The notes below the pieces were generated by a model. It did no database searches and had not been told where the DNA came from. It saw only the letters and a list, made by a program, of their open reading frames with translations. A stretch of DNA of 64,000 nt from an uncultured Actinomycetes bacterium. GTDB lineage: Bacteria; Actinomycetota; Actinomycetes; Nanopelagicales; Nanopelagicaceae. Location: NCBI GenBank assembly GCA_903838295.1, contig CAILXX010000004.1:1-64000 (forward strand), read 5' to 3'. Each line of letters opens with the position of its first letter. Positions within the stretch are counted from its first letter, which is position 1. Below are positions 43,624 through 51,061 of the stretch, piece after piece. Position numbers and translations under genes: made by a program.

Positions 43624-44294
43624 AACTCGTTGTGTTAGATGTTGCTGGCACGACCGCAGAAGATGATGGACTGGTCATCAAGGCATTTACGAATGCCATG
43701 GAGCCATTTGGTCTGACTAATGACGAGTTAGTTGTCATGACTGAATATGTAAAAGCGACAATGGGGCAACGCAAGATTGATGTCTTCCTGCACTTATGCA
43801 ACGGCGATGCAGATTTGGCAGACGCGGCACATGAGCGCTTTGTTACCTCTTATACCGATTTGGTTGCTATGGGCGAATTGCACGAATTTGCCGGGGTTAG
43901 CGATTTCTTCAGAGAGCTGAAGTCAAATGGTATCGGAGTTGGCATATCGACTGGATTCCCCCGATCTATTCTCGATGTCATTATTAAGGTGCTTAATTGG
44001 CAGGAAATTATTGATGTCTCGGTTGCTGCTTCGGAAGTCGCACAGGGTCGACCAGCTCCCGACATGATTTTTAGGGCCATGGAAATTTATAATGCGCAAA
44101 AAGGTCTAGACCTCCACCCGAGTGATGTAGCAGTTGCGGGAGATACTCAATCTGATATGGCCGCAGGTGCATCCGCAGGGGCCGCAGTGATACTTGGAGT
44201 CACTTCAGGCACTCATTCCGAGGACGAATTATGGGATGCCGGGGCTACCGACGTAGCCACCTCAGTAAAGCAAATGTTGGCGCTGATTAATTAA
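43611..44294 (+). CDS. Phosphonatase-like HAD hydrolase (C-P bond hydrolase, PhnX-like)
   Basis: 227 residues. The first HAD motif is D10-V-A12-G-T, with Ala two places after the nucleophile instead of the usual Asp; this is the hallmark of phosphonoacetaldehyde hydrolases. In the cap domain, MGQRKID places Lys55 where PhnX has the Lys that forms an imine with phosphonoacetaldehyde (PhnX: MGLLKID). The normal HAD Lys before the last motif is Arg147 (QGRPAPD), again as in this family, and GDTQSD (177-182) binds Mg. All the catalytic parts for hydrolysing a C-P bond are thus present. GAGGAG lies upstream and the gene overlaps the FAD oxidase gene. Confidence 0.9.
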   Translation: MAKIKLVVLDVAGTTAEDDGLVIKAFTNAMEPFGLTNDELVVMTEYVKATMGQRKIDVFLHLCNGDADLADAAHERFVTSYTDLVAMGELHEFAGVSDFFRELKSNGIGVGISTGFPRSILDVIIKVLNWQEIIDVSVAASEVAQGRPAPDMIFRAMEIYNAQKGLDLHPSDVAVAGDTQSDMAAGASAGAAVILGVTSGTHSEDELWDAGATDVATSVKQMLALIN

Positions 44295-44325
44295 GGCTAA
44301 ATAGTCCGCCCAGTAAATTCCCATT

Positions 44326-44343
44326 GTTTACCTAAGTGTCACC
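44326..44343 (+). promoter_or_regulatory. PHO-box-like direct repeat upstream of the substrate-binding gene
   Basis: GTTTACC, 4 nt (TAAG), TGTCACC, then TAGA and TACCATC: 7-mers 11 nt apart matching 6 and 5 of 7 positions of GTTCACC. TACCTA/CACCTA repeat across the linkers too. It lies about 75 nt before the ATG. I could not find a convincing -10 between it and the gene. Confidence 0.45.
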
Positions 44344-44419
44344 TAGATACCATCAAAAAATCCCCCAATCGTTAACCGGTATGAGTTGTCTGTACCCACT
44401 TAATCCTTAAGGGGGACTA

Positions 44420-45637
44420 ATGCGTAAGCAATTCGTATTTGGAGTGGTTGCAGCAATCGCTGTTGCAATACTCCCTACAGTTTCTGCACAAACAGCTTCT
44501 GCCGACACCAACTGGGCAACTTGCGGTGATATCACTGCTTGTGGCGGTATGGATGCTCTTGTTGCAGAAGCTCAAAAAGAGGGTGCACTTAACCTCACAA
44601 CAATTCTTCGTAACTGGGCCGACTACGGTGACGCTCTAGATTCATTTAAGGCAGCATTCGGTATCAACATCGCTGATGACAATCCCAACGGTTCTTCAGC
44701 TTATGAAATCAACTTGATCAAGACAGCCCCGGCTGCGACTCAACCAGATGTCGTCGATATCGGTGCTTCACACATCGTTGACACAGCAGATTCAGCTGGC
44801 GTATCAATTTTTGCTCCATACAAGGTCCAGACCTGGAATGACATTCCCGCAACGTGGAAAGATTCAACAGGACTTTGGTTCGGTAACTACTCAGGACAGA
44901 TCGTCATTGGATACAACGCCAAGAACAAGGTCGCTCCTAAGTCATTCAAGGACCTTCTAAACCCTGCATTCAAGCACTCAGTAGGAATCGCTGGAGACCC
45001 AACAGGCGCTCAAGAGTCACTTATGACCGTTTTGGCCGCATCAGTGGCAAACGGTGGATCTCTTGATAACGTCACACCAGGCGTCAACTTCTTCCACAAG
45101 CTTAAGCTTGCTGGCAATCTCTCATCTGCCCCAGCTACAGCTGCTTCAGTTGTATCAGGTCAGACGAAGGCATGGACCGATTGGTCCTTCAACGCTCCAG
45201 GAGTTGCAGCTCAAGCTGCAAAGGCTGGTACAACTTTGAAGTATGTTTTCCCTTCTGATGCTGCTGTAACAGGAACTCCATACATCTTCGGTATCAACAA
45301 GAACGCTCCACATCCAGCTTCTGCTCGTCTCTGGGTTGAGTTCATGATGTCAGAGAAGAAGGGTCTCCTTGCTAAGGATCTAGATGGACAAGATCCTTAC
45401 AACCTACAACAGGGCACCGAAAAGGGAAGCACATTGTTCAATTCACTTATGGGTGGACAGAATATCTTCCGCCTAGGTGGTGCTGCTCCAATCCTTGGTT
45501 CCGTAATGGCATCACACAAGGTTCTAGTTGCTGCTCCTAATGTAATTCTTGGAACTTCAGGAGCTACAGCGGTTCCAACGATTGCTCAGCAACTTGCAGC
45601 CGTTGCAGTCCTAAAGACCACATGGCCTAAGATCTAA
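44420..45637 (+). CDS. ABC transporter substrate-binding protein, 2-aminoethylphosphonate type
   Basis: 405 residues. Signal peptide MRKQFVFGVVAAIAVAILPT with a likely cut after ASA and no lipobox Cys, so the mature protein seems to be free or held by the transporter. The body has the two-lobe type II fold of the iron/spermidine/AEP-binding group (NWADYGDALDSFKAAFGI, QPDVVDIGAS, GQIVIGYNAKN, GTPYIFGINKNAPHPASARLWVEFMMS). Strong AAGGGGG ribosome site and smooth codon use suggest high expression. An intrinsic terminator follows the gene. The neighbours make a phosphonate the likely ligand (PhnS-like); iron or polyamine cannot be excluded from sequence alone. Confidence 0.85.
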   Translation: MRKQFVFGVVAAIAVAILPTVSAQTASADTNWATCGDITACGGMDALVAEAQKEGALNLTTILRNWADYGDALDSFKAAFGINIADDNPNGSSAYEINLIKTAPAATQPDVVDIGASHIVDTADSAGVSIFAPYKVQTWNDIPATWKDSTGLWFGNYSGQIVIGYNAKNKVAPKSFKDLLNPAFKHSVGIAGDPTGAQESLMTVLAASVANGGSLDNVTPGVNFFHKLKLAGNLSSAPATAASVVSGQTKAWTDWSFNAPGVAAQAAKAGTTLKYVFPSDAAVTGTPYIFGINKNAPHPASARLWVEFMMSEKKGLLAKDLDGQDPYNLQQGTEKGSTLFNSLMGGQNIFRLGGAAPILGSVMASHKVLVAAPNVILGTSGATAVPTIAQQLAAVAVLKTTWPKI

Positions 45638-45644
45638 GTAGCTC

Positions 45645-46550
45645 TTGACCACACAAATACAAACCGAAGAGGTTCTGACGGCGAGCAATCGCCGCCAGAA
45701 CCTCTTTTTGGGTTTTAAATTCCCCAAGACTTTTCTGGGATTACTCCCCATACTCACCTTTGCTGGCATTTTCTTGGCATGGCCTCTAAGCGCAATTTTT
45801 CGCGCCTCACTGCATGACAATCACAACCACATCACTTTTGCTGTTTACCGCGAGCTCTTCACCGGAATTTATCGAGAGGCGTTTATCACCTCGTTTAAAC
45901 TCGCATTTCTTTCAGCCCTCATCGCTGGATTCTGTGGTGCGGCCATATCTGCAGCGTTGGTACGAACTTCCGGAACTTTTCGTTCGCTGATTAGTAGCGC
46001 ATCGGGAGTACTCGCAAATACTGGTGGAGTGCCTCTTGCCTTCATGTTCATCGCTGCTTATGGTCAAGATGGCTTGATCACGAAATTCTTATTGTGGTTG
46101 CATTGGGATATCTATGCTGGCTCTTTCGATATCTTCAATTTCTGGGGAATCTTATTTGTCTATGGATTCTTCCAAATTCCTTTGATGGTAATTATCTTCA
46201 CTCCCGCTATGGAGAATATGAAGAAGGAGTGGGCAGAGGCGAATGATTCCCTTGGTGGAAGCCACTTCCAGTACCTGCGGTATGTCGCAATTCCTACCTT
46301 GATCCCAGCGTTTCTTTCCGCCACCTTGTTGCTCTTTGCAAGCTCGTTCTCTGCCTATGCAACTGCTCGTGCGATGACAATCGGTAATCTTCCGCTCGTT
46401 CCATTGGTAATTGGCACGCTAGTTGATGGCAACGTGATTCCGAGTGAAGCCAATTTGGGTGATGCATTGGCGATGGGAATGGTTGCAGTGTCAGTAGTGG
46501 TAATCGCTGCCTACTTGGCCCTTCTTCGATTTTCAAAGAGGCGTTCATGA
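45645..46550 (+). CDS. ABC transporter permease 1 (PhnU-like)
   Basis: 301 residues from a TTG at 45645, with six membrane helices and the EAA-type loop MKKEWAEANDSLGGSHFQYLRYVAIPTL (around 195-222). The first 20 codons are written inside a strong terminator hairpin (45668-45709), so the real start may be the in-frame TTG at 45708, giving MGFKFPKTFLGLLP directly before the first helix. No ATG or GTG is available early in this frame. It pairs with the second permease through an ATGA overlap and forms the membrane pore of the importer. Confidence 0.85.
   Translation: MTTQIQTEEVLTASNRRQNLFLGFKFPKTFLGLLPILTFAGIFLAWPLSAIFRASLHDNHNHITFAVYRELFTGIYREAFITSFKLAFLSALIAGFCGAAISAALVRTSGTFRSLISSASGVLANTGGVPLAFMFIAAYGQDGLITKFLLWLHWDIYAGSFDIFNFWGILFVYGFFQIPLMVIIFTPAMENMKKEWAEANDSLGGSHFQYLRYVAIPTLIPAFLSATLLLFASSFSAYATARAMTIGNLPLVPLVIGTLVDGNVIPSEANLGDALAMGMVAVSVVVIAAYLALLRFSKRRS
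45668..45709 (+). terminator. Intrinsic terminator between binding protein and permease genes
   Basis: Stem AGAGGTTCTG / CAGAACCTCT (10 bp), one A-C mismatch, CGGCGA / TCGCCG (6 bp), GCAA tetraloop, then TTTTT. It is the strongest intrinsic terminator I see in the window. It lies 31 nt after the binding-protein stop and inside the 5' part of the permease frame, so partial read-through would give much binding protein and little permease. Confidence 0.85.
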
Positions 46551-47320
46551 GAAAATTATCAAAGTTCAATATCTTCACACTGATTTTCGCCGCATTCTTT
46601 TTTATCGCCCCGCTTTTGGGAGCATTTGGCTATGCATTAAGAGGCGTGAACGGCGCTGGCCATTCATTAGTCAACTTTCGTTGGATCTTCCAGCAGCAAG
46701 GGTTTTATACCAATCTTGGAGTCTCACTTCGCCTAGCGGCTGTCACAGCACTATTGGTGATGGTTTTGATGGTTCCAACAGTTGTCTTTCTCCACCTTGG
46801 GGGGAAGAGATGGCGCAGACTTATTGAATTTGTCTGTCTAGTGCCCATAGTGGTTCCAGTTGTGTCTCTAGCCATTGGCGCACAGATTTCAATGCCGAAG
46901 TGGTTGCAGTCAACCCCTTATGAACTCTGCTTCTTTTATGTCATCGTGTCGATGCCCTACGTTTATCGCGCTGTAGATATCGGGTTGCAGTCGATTTCGC
47001 TCTCAACGTTAGTTGAGGCTTCTCAATCTCTCGGAGCTAGTGGATTGACGACCTTGCGTTTAGTAATTGTCCCTGCAATTCGTTCCGCCGTTACAGGTGC
47101 CCTTTTTATATCAATCGCTCTCTCTCTTGGTGAATACGCTCTTGCTTCACTCTTACACTTCAATACCTTCCCAACATGGGTCACAAACGTTTCGCAAGAG
47201 AACATATTGGGATCTATCGCTCTTTCCGTATCGACTCTCATTGGAGCATGGGTTGTACTCCTTCTCATTGTCTTCCTTCCAAAAATTCGCAGCCTAAGAA
47301 AGGTATCTGTAAATGTCTAA
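46547..47320 (+). CDS. ABC transporter permease 2 (PhnV-like)
   Basis: 257 residues, six membrane helices, with the coupling loop LSTLVEASQSLGASGLTTLRLVIVPAI (around 150-177, EAxxxG form). It is a CysW-type inner-membrane subunit. ATGA overlap with permease 1 and 8-nt overlap with the ATPase gene show one translational unit. The two unequal permeases plus one ATPase are the PhnSTUV arrangement for 2-aminoethylphosphonate, also shared with iron, thiamine and polyamine importers. Confidence 0.9.
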   Translation: MRKLSKFNIFTLIFAAFFFIAPLLGAFGYALRGVNGAGHSLVNFRWIFQQQGFYTNLGVSLRLAAVTALLVMVLMVPTVVFLHLGGKRWRRLIEFVCLVPIVVPVVSLAIGAQISMPKWLQSTPYELCFFYVIVSMPYVYRAVDIGLQSISLSTLVEASQSLGASGLTTLRLVIVPAIRSAVTGALFISIALSLGEYALASLLHFNTFPTWVTNVSQENILGSIALSVSTLIGAWVVLLLIVFLPKIRSLRKVSVNV

Positions 47321-48371
47321 TAAGTCTCATGGCAGCGTTGTCGAGTTTGAGTCAGTCACGCGAAGTTTCGGCAGCATTACCGCCCTCCGTGACTTTAGTC
47401 TTGTCCTCCATCCTGGAGAGCTAATTTCATTGTTAGGTCCGTCAGGATGCGGCAAAACTACTGCCCTAAGAATTTTGGCTGGTATCGATAAAGATCACAC
47501 CGGTTTGGTAAAGATTGATGGCAAGCCGATGACAAATGTTGGCGCTAATAAGCGCAACATAGGGATGGTTTTTCAGGCATATTCCCTTTTTCCAAATATG
47601 ACCGCCCTAGAAAATGTTGGTTATGGTCTTAGAGTCAGGGGAGTCGACAGCACCGCTCGTGGCAAGAAGGCGAAGGATCTCTTGGAACTAGTTGGACTGG
47701 GTGAGCAATCAAATCGCCGACCAACCGAACTCTCAGGTGGGCAACAGCAGCGCGTGGCACTTGCACGGGCACTTGCGATCGAGCCTCGAGTTCTACTTCT
47801 TGATGAGCCGCTCTCGGCACTCGATGCCCAAGTTCGATCTCAATTGCGTGAAGAGATACGACGAATCCAAACCACTCTCGGCATTACCACTCTGTTCGTC
47901 ACCCATGACCAGGAAGAGGCCATGACGATTTCCGATCGTGTTGGAGTGATGAATAAGGGGAATCTAGAGCAGATCGACGCTCCGAGTAATCTGTATAACA
48001 AGCCATTGACGCCATTTGTAGCAGGATTCGTAGGACTGACCAATTACATCCAAGGTTTTATGGAGTCAAAATCTGAAGTTCAAGTTCTTAATCAACTCCT
48101 TGATATTTCGGATCACTCTCCCTCATTAAAAAAAGGGGAAGAGGTCCGCGTCCTAGTCCGACCAGAATCAATCTCCATTACAAAGGCAAGTTCTGGCGCC
48201 ACGGTACTTACAAAATCCTTCTTAGGGCCGATGACCCGAATCGGCTTGGACGCTGGCCTTAAAGAGTTAATATATGCAGAAGTACCCAGTAAGGAAGCAA
48301 AAAAATTTGATACAGGAGATCATGTGAAGATTTCGATTGGAACAGATTCGGTGATGGTCGAAAGTGTCTGA
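47313..48371 (+). CDS. ABC transporter ATP-binding protein (PhnT-like)
   Basis: 352 residues. Walker A GPSGCGKTTALR, Q-loop VFQAYSLFPNMT, signature [15 protein letters not shown], Walker B VLLLDEPLSALD, switch His in VTHDQEEAM. After about residue 235 comes a TOBE-type domain (RVLVRPESISITKASSGATVL). This is the PotA/FbpC/PhnT class that drives importers. It overlaps the permease gene upstream and the metallophosphoesterase gene downstream, both by 8 nt. Confidence 0.92.
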   Translation: MSNKSHGSVVEFESVTRSFGSITALRDFSLVLHPGELISLLGPSGCGKTTALRILAGIDKDHTGLVKIDGKPMTNVGANKRNIGMVFQAYSLFPNMTALENVGYGLRVRGVDSTARGKKAKDLLELVGLGEQSNRRPTELSGGQQQRVALARALAIEPRVLLLDEPLSALDAQVRSQLREEIRRIQTTLGITTLFVTHDQEEAMTISDRVGVMNKGNLEQIDAPSNLYNKPLTPFVAGFVGLTNYIQGFMESKSEVQVLNQLLDISDHSPSLKKGEEVRVLVRPESISITKASSGATVLTKSFLGPMTRIGLDAGLKELIYAEVPSKEAKKFDTGDHVKISIGTDSVMVESV

Positions 48372-49938
48372 TTATTTGACGACAAACACTCGCCTCCTTC
48401 GGGGAGCGCCAAATGAAAAAGGTTGGGTTGGTCTTAAGCAAGGTCCGGGAGAGCAGCTTCTTGGCGAAGCACCCACTTCTTCTGCCAAGCCCATCTTGAG
48501 TCTTGTTCATATTTCTGATCTACATATCTGTGATGCTCAGTCACCTGCTCGAATTGAATTAATGGATCGCTTTGCTGATCCTCACCACCCAATGTCAGAA
48601 CATGTTCCCTTTGTTGGTGCCTACCGTGCTCAAGAGATTATGACTACACAAACTTTAGAATCATTGGTACGGACCGTAAATAATATTAAGACCGGGACGG
48701 TCAGCAGTCGGCCAATTGATGCAGTTGTAGCAACTGGAGATGTTACTGATAATGCCCAAGCCAACGAACTTGATTGGTATTTTACTTTGATGGATGGCGG
48801 AGAGATACATCCAGATAGTGGTGACCCTGAAGTATGGGAAGGTGTTGCACAACAGGATCCAAAAAAGTATGACCCCTCTTATTGGAATCCCGAAGGAACT
48901 CCTGATGGTTGCCAGGATGATTTCCCGCGTTCGCTCTACGGATTACCAACAATTCCTGGATTGACTTCCGCTGTCCGCAAGCCATTTATGGCAACCGGTC
49001 TGATTCACAAATGGTTCGCGACTCACGGTAATCACGATGCTTTGCTGCAAGGAACAGTCCCTCACGATGCGACACTAGATGCAATCGCGGTGGGAGATAA
49101 GCGTTTGGTTTCACTTGCACCGGATGTAGATTTGCAAGCAACATTTGGTGGTTGGAACATGGTTGGTCCAGCCAGATATGCCGATCCACAAGGTGGCGGC
49201 TATCGCGATCAGACCGCGGATTCTCGTAGACGATTCAACGAAGCTTCAGACTGGGCAAAGATGCATTTAATGTGTGGGCACGATGGTCATGGCCTCACTG
49301 AAGAAAATGCATTGCATGGCACGAAGTTTTGGAGAAAAGATATTGGGGATGTTTGCCTAATATCATTGGACACAGTGAACGCACACGGTGGATGGATGGG
49401 TTCTTTAGATGAATCGCAGTTTGAGTGGTTAAAGAAAGTTCTTGCAGATTCAACTCCTAAGTATTTCATTTTGCTCTCGCATCATCCGCTTGCTGGCATG
49501 TTCAATGATTATGCGCCCGAGGGTGCCGATCGAAGAATCGCAATCGATGAAATGACTGAAGAGCTTCTTAAGCACGATCGGATTATTTTATGGTTGGCCG
49601 GTCACGACCATGACAATCGAATTAAATATATAGGTGAAGAAGGAAAGAATGGATTTTGGCAGGTCCTAACCGCATCACTTATTGACTGGCCTCAACAGGG
49701 GCGCATCGTTGAAGTATTAGAAGACCGCGGCAAGGTGGTTATAGCTACATCTGTCTTCGATCACCAAAGCCCAATCGATCTAGATGAAGCTACTTCCCAA
49801 TTAGAGAATCCTGTAAGCATGGCTGGAATATCTAGACTTTTGTCCGCAAACCATTGGCAAAGGCGTAAATCCAACGAATTTTATGTTGAACTTGCAGCAG
49901 GTGAAGCAGGAGACCGTAACCGATATTTGTGGCTCTAG
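48364..49938 (+). CDS. Calcineurin-like metallophosphoesterase (actinobacterial PPA1498-type family)
   Basis: 524 residues. All five metal motifs are present: HISDLHICD (around 49), VVATGDVTDNA (around 122), ATHGNHDALL (around 218), LLSHHPLAG (around 375), LAGHDHDNR (around 412). There is no signal peptide, so it is cytosolic. It starts at a GTG that overlaps the importer ATPase gene by 8 nt, and the HD oxygenase gene follows at once. That places it firmly in the phosphonate operon. It may split phosphonate esters after uptake, freeing the aminophosphonate; this role is inference. The family's natural substrates are not known to me. Confidence 0.86.
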   Translation: MSDYLTTNTRLLRGAPNEKGWVGLKQGPGEQLLGEAPTSSAKPILSLVHISDLHICDAQSPARIELMDRFADPHHPMSEHVPFVGAYRAQEIMTTQTLESLVRTVNNIKTGTVSSRPIDAVVATGDVTDNAQANELDWYFTLMDGGEIHPDSGDPEVWEGVAQQDPKKYDPSYWNPEGTPDGCQDDFPRSLYGLPTIPGLTSAVRKPFMATGLIHKWFATHGNHDALLQGTVPHDATLDAIAVGDKRLVSLAPDVDLQATFGGWNMVGPARYADPQGGGYRDQTADSRRRFNEASDWAKMHLMCGHDGHGLTEENALHGTKFWRKDIGDVCLISLDTVNAHGGWMGSLDESQFEWLKKVLADSTPKYFILLSHHPLAGMFNDYAPEGADRRIAIDEMTEELLKHDRIILWLAGHDHDNRIKYIGEEGKNGFWQVLTASLIDWPQQGRIVEVLEDRGKVVIATSVFDHQSPIDLDEATSQLENPVSMAGISRLLSANHWQRRKSNEFYVELAAGEAGDRNRYLWL

Positions 49939-49949
49939 AGAGGTCAAAG

Positions 49950-50498
49950 ATGGATGTGTATAGTGAAATCGAAGAGCTCTTTACATCTGGCGTTTCGGAA
50001 GAGTATCTCGGTGAAGATGTAAAACTGGTTGAGCATATGTTGCAATGTGCAGATCATGCTCGGGCATCTGGAGCTCCCTCAGAGCTCGTAATTGCAGCCC
50101 TTTTGCACGATATTGGTCACTTGCTTGTTGATGACGCTGCAGCAGCACATATTGCTGGGGAAGATGCGCATCACGACGAGATTGGCGCGCAATGGATTGA
50201 AGCTCGATTTCCAGAATCGGTCAGTGAGCCAGTCCGGCTGCATGTTGATGCAAAAAGATATTTAGTTTCCACGGATCCGCTCTATATGGCAAAACTTTCA
50301 GAGGCGAGCATTCATACCTTGCGGTTGCAAGGCGGGCTCATGGATCAAGATCAAATAAAAGATTTTTTCACCCTACCCGGTGCCAAAGCTGCAATTCAGG
50401 TGCGCTTATGGGATGACGTCGCCAAGATTCGGGATAAGGCAACATCGACCCTGGATAGTTTCCGGATAGAGATTGAAAACTTGGCAGGGAATCGTTAG
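49950..50498 (+). CDS. PhnZ-like HD-domain di-iron oxygenase
   Basis: 182 residues from the ATG at 49950 (GAGAGG 8 nt upstream). Compared from memory with PhnZ, every iron ligand has an equivalent at a steady offset: H29, H53-D54, H75, H98 and D155, plus Lys102 for the phosphonate. The substrate-gating pair Tyr19/Glu22 in EEYLGEDV matches Tyr24/Glu27. PhnZ uses O2 and a mixed-valence di-iron centre to cut the C-P bond of 1-hydroxy-2-aminoethylphosphonate to glycine and phosphate. Its usual partner PhnY, the hydroxylase, is not in this window. It is the last gene of the operon, so the locus may have two C-P cleaving enzymes. Confidence 0.87.
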   Translation: MDVYSEIEELFTSGVSEEYLGEDVKLVEHMLQCADHARASGAPSELVIAALLHDIGHLLVDDAAAAHIAGEDAHHDEIGAQWIEARFPESVSEPVRLHVDAKRYLVSTDPLYMAKLSEASIHTLRLQGGLMDQDQIKDFFTLPGAKAAIQVRLWDDVAKIRDKATSTLDSFRIEIENLAGNR

Positions 50499-50518
50499 CA
50501 GCAGCAGTGGCTGATTGA

Positions 50519-50524
50519 TACACT
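50519..50524 (+). promoter_or_regulatory. -10 element, near-leaderless start of the receiver-like gene
   Basis: TACACT ends 7 nt before the ATG at 50532, one base more than at the other leaderless starts. Confidence 0.4.
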
Positions 50525-50531
50525 TTTTGAC

Positions 50532-50987
50532 ATGGAACTCAGTGTGCAAGGTGGTGTTGCGGCGGCACCGATTTATGGTGAAGGAACTTCTCAACAATCT
50601 GTTGTTGCTCCAGTGATTGTTGTTTACTCCGATGATCAAAGTGTTCGAGCCGCTATTCAGACCGCGCTGGGAAAGAGAGTTCCCCTAGAAAGTCGTGATC
50701 ACAAGATTGTTGAATTTGCCACTGCAGATGCACTTCGGCTTTACCTTGATGAGAAGCGTAAGGTTGACCTTTTCATTCTCGATGGCGAAGCGGTTCCAGA
50801 AGGTGGCCTGGGCCTGGCACATGCCCTGAAAGATGAGTTAAAGGATTGCCCGCCCATCATGGTAATTATCCAAAGAGTTCAAGATAATTGGCTCGCGCGC
50901 TGGTCTGGGGCAGAGGCTGTTATCTCCCACCCCATAGATCCATTTACTTTGGGATCAAAAGTTTCTGAACTTCTGCAAAAACACTAA
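50532..50987 (+). CDS. Atypical response-regulator receiver-domain protein
   Basis: 151 residues. After a 25-residue leader comes a stand-alone receiver fold: VIVVYSDDQSVRAAI (acidic pair), LFILDGEAVPEGGLGLAHAL (candidate phospho-Asp), then VIIQR and ISHPIDPF. The usual Thr/Ser and Lys of the receiver are replaced (Gln and His), so normal phospho-switching is doubtful. A similar receiver gene (Rv3143) stands just ahead of nuoA in Mycobacterium, so the position is conserved. It has no output domain; it may act on complex I or its expression through protein contact. Confidence 0.78.
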   Translation: MELSVQGGVAAAPIYGEGTSQQSVVAPVIVVYSDDQSVRAAIQTALGKRVPLESRDHKIVEFATADALRLYLDEKRKVDLFILDGEAVPEGGLGLAHALKDELKDCPPIMVIIQRVQDNWLARWSGAEAVISHPIDPFTLGSKVSELLQKH

Positions 50988-51049
50988 TCGGTCACCTGGA
51001 TGTCATGTGATCGTCGCCACAGGTTCTGTTATTAGGTGTCCTTGAGTCG

Positions 51050-51055
51050 TATGCT
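51050..51055 (+). promoter_or_regulatory. -10 element, leaderless start of the nuo operon
   Basis: TATGCT ends 6 nt before the nuoA ATG at 51062; no ribosome site lies between. Confidence 0.55.
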
Positions 51056-51061
51056 AATTAC

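Noticed and set aside
44295-44419. A -10 hexamer for the substrate-binding protein gene
   Set aside because: TATGAG and TAACCG are present, but no TANNNT fits between the PHO-box-like repeat and the ribosome site, so I do not name one.
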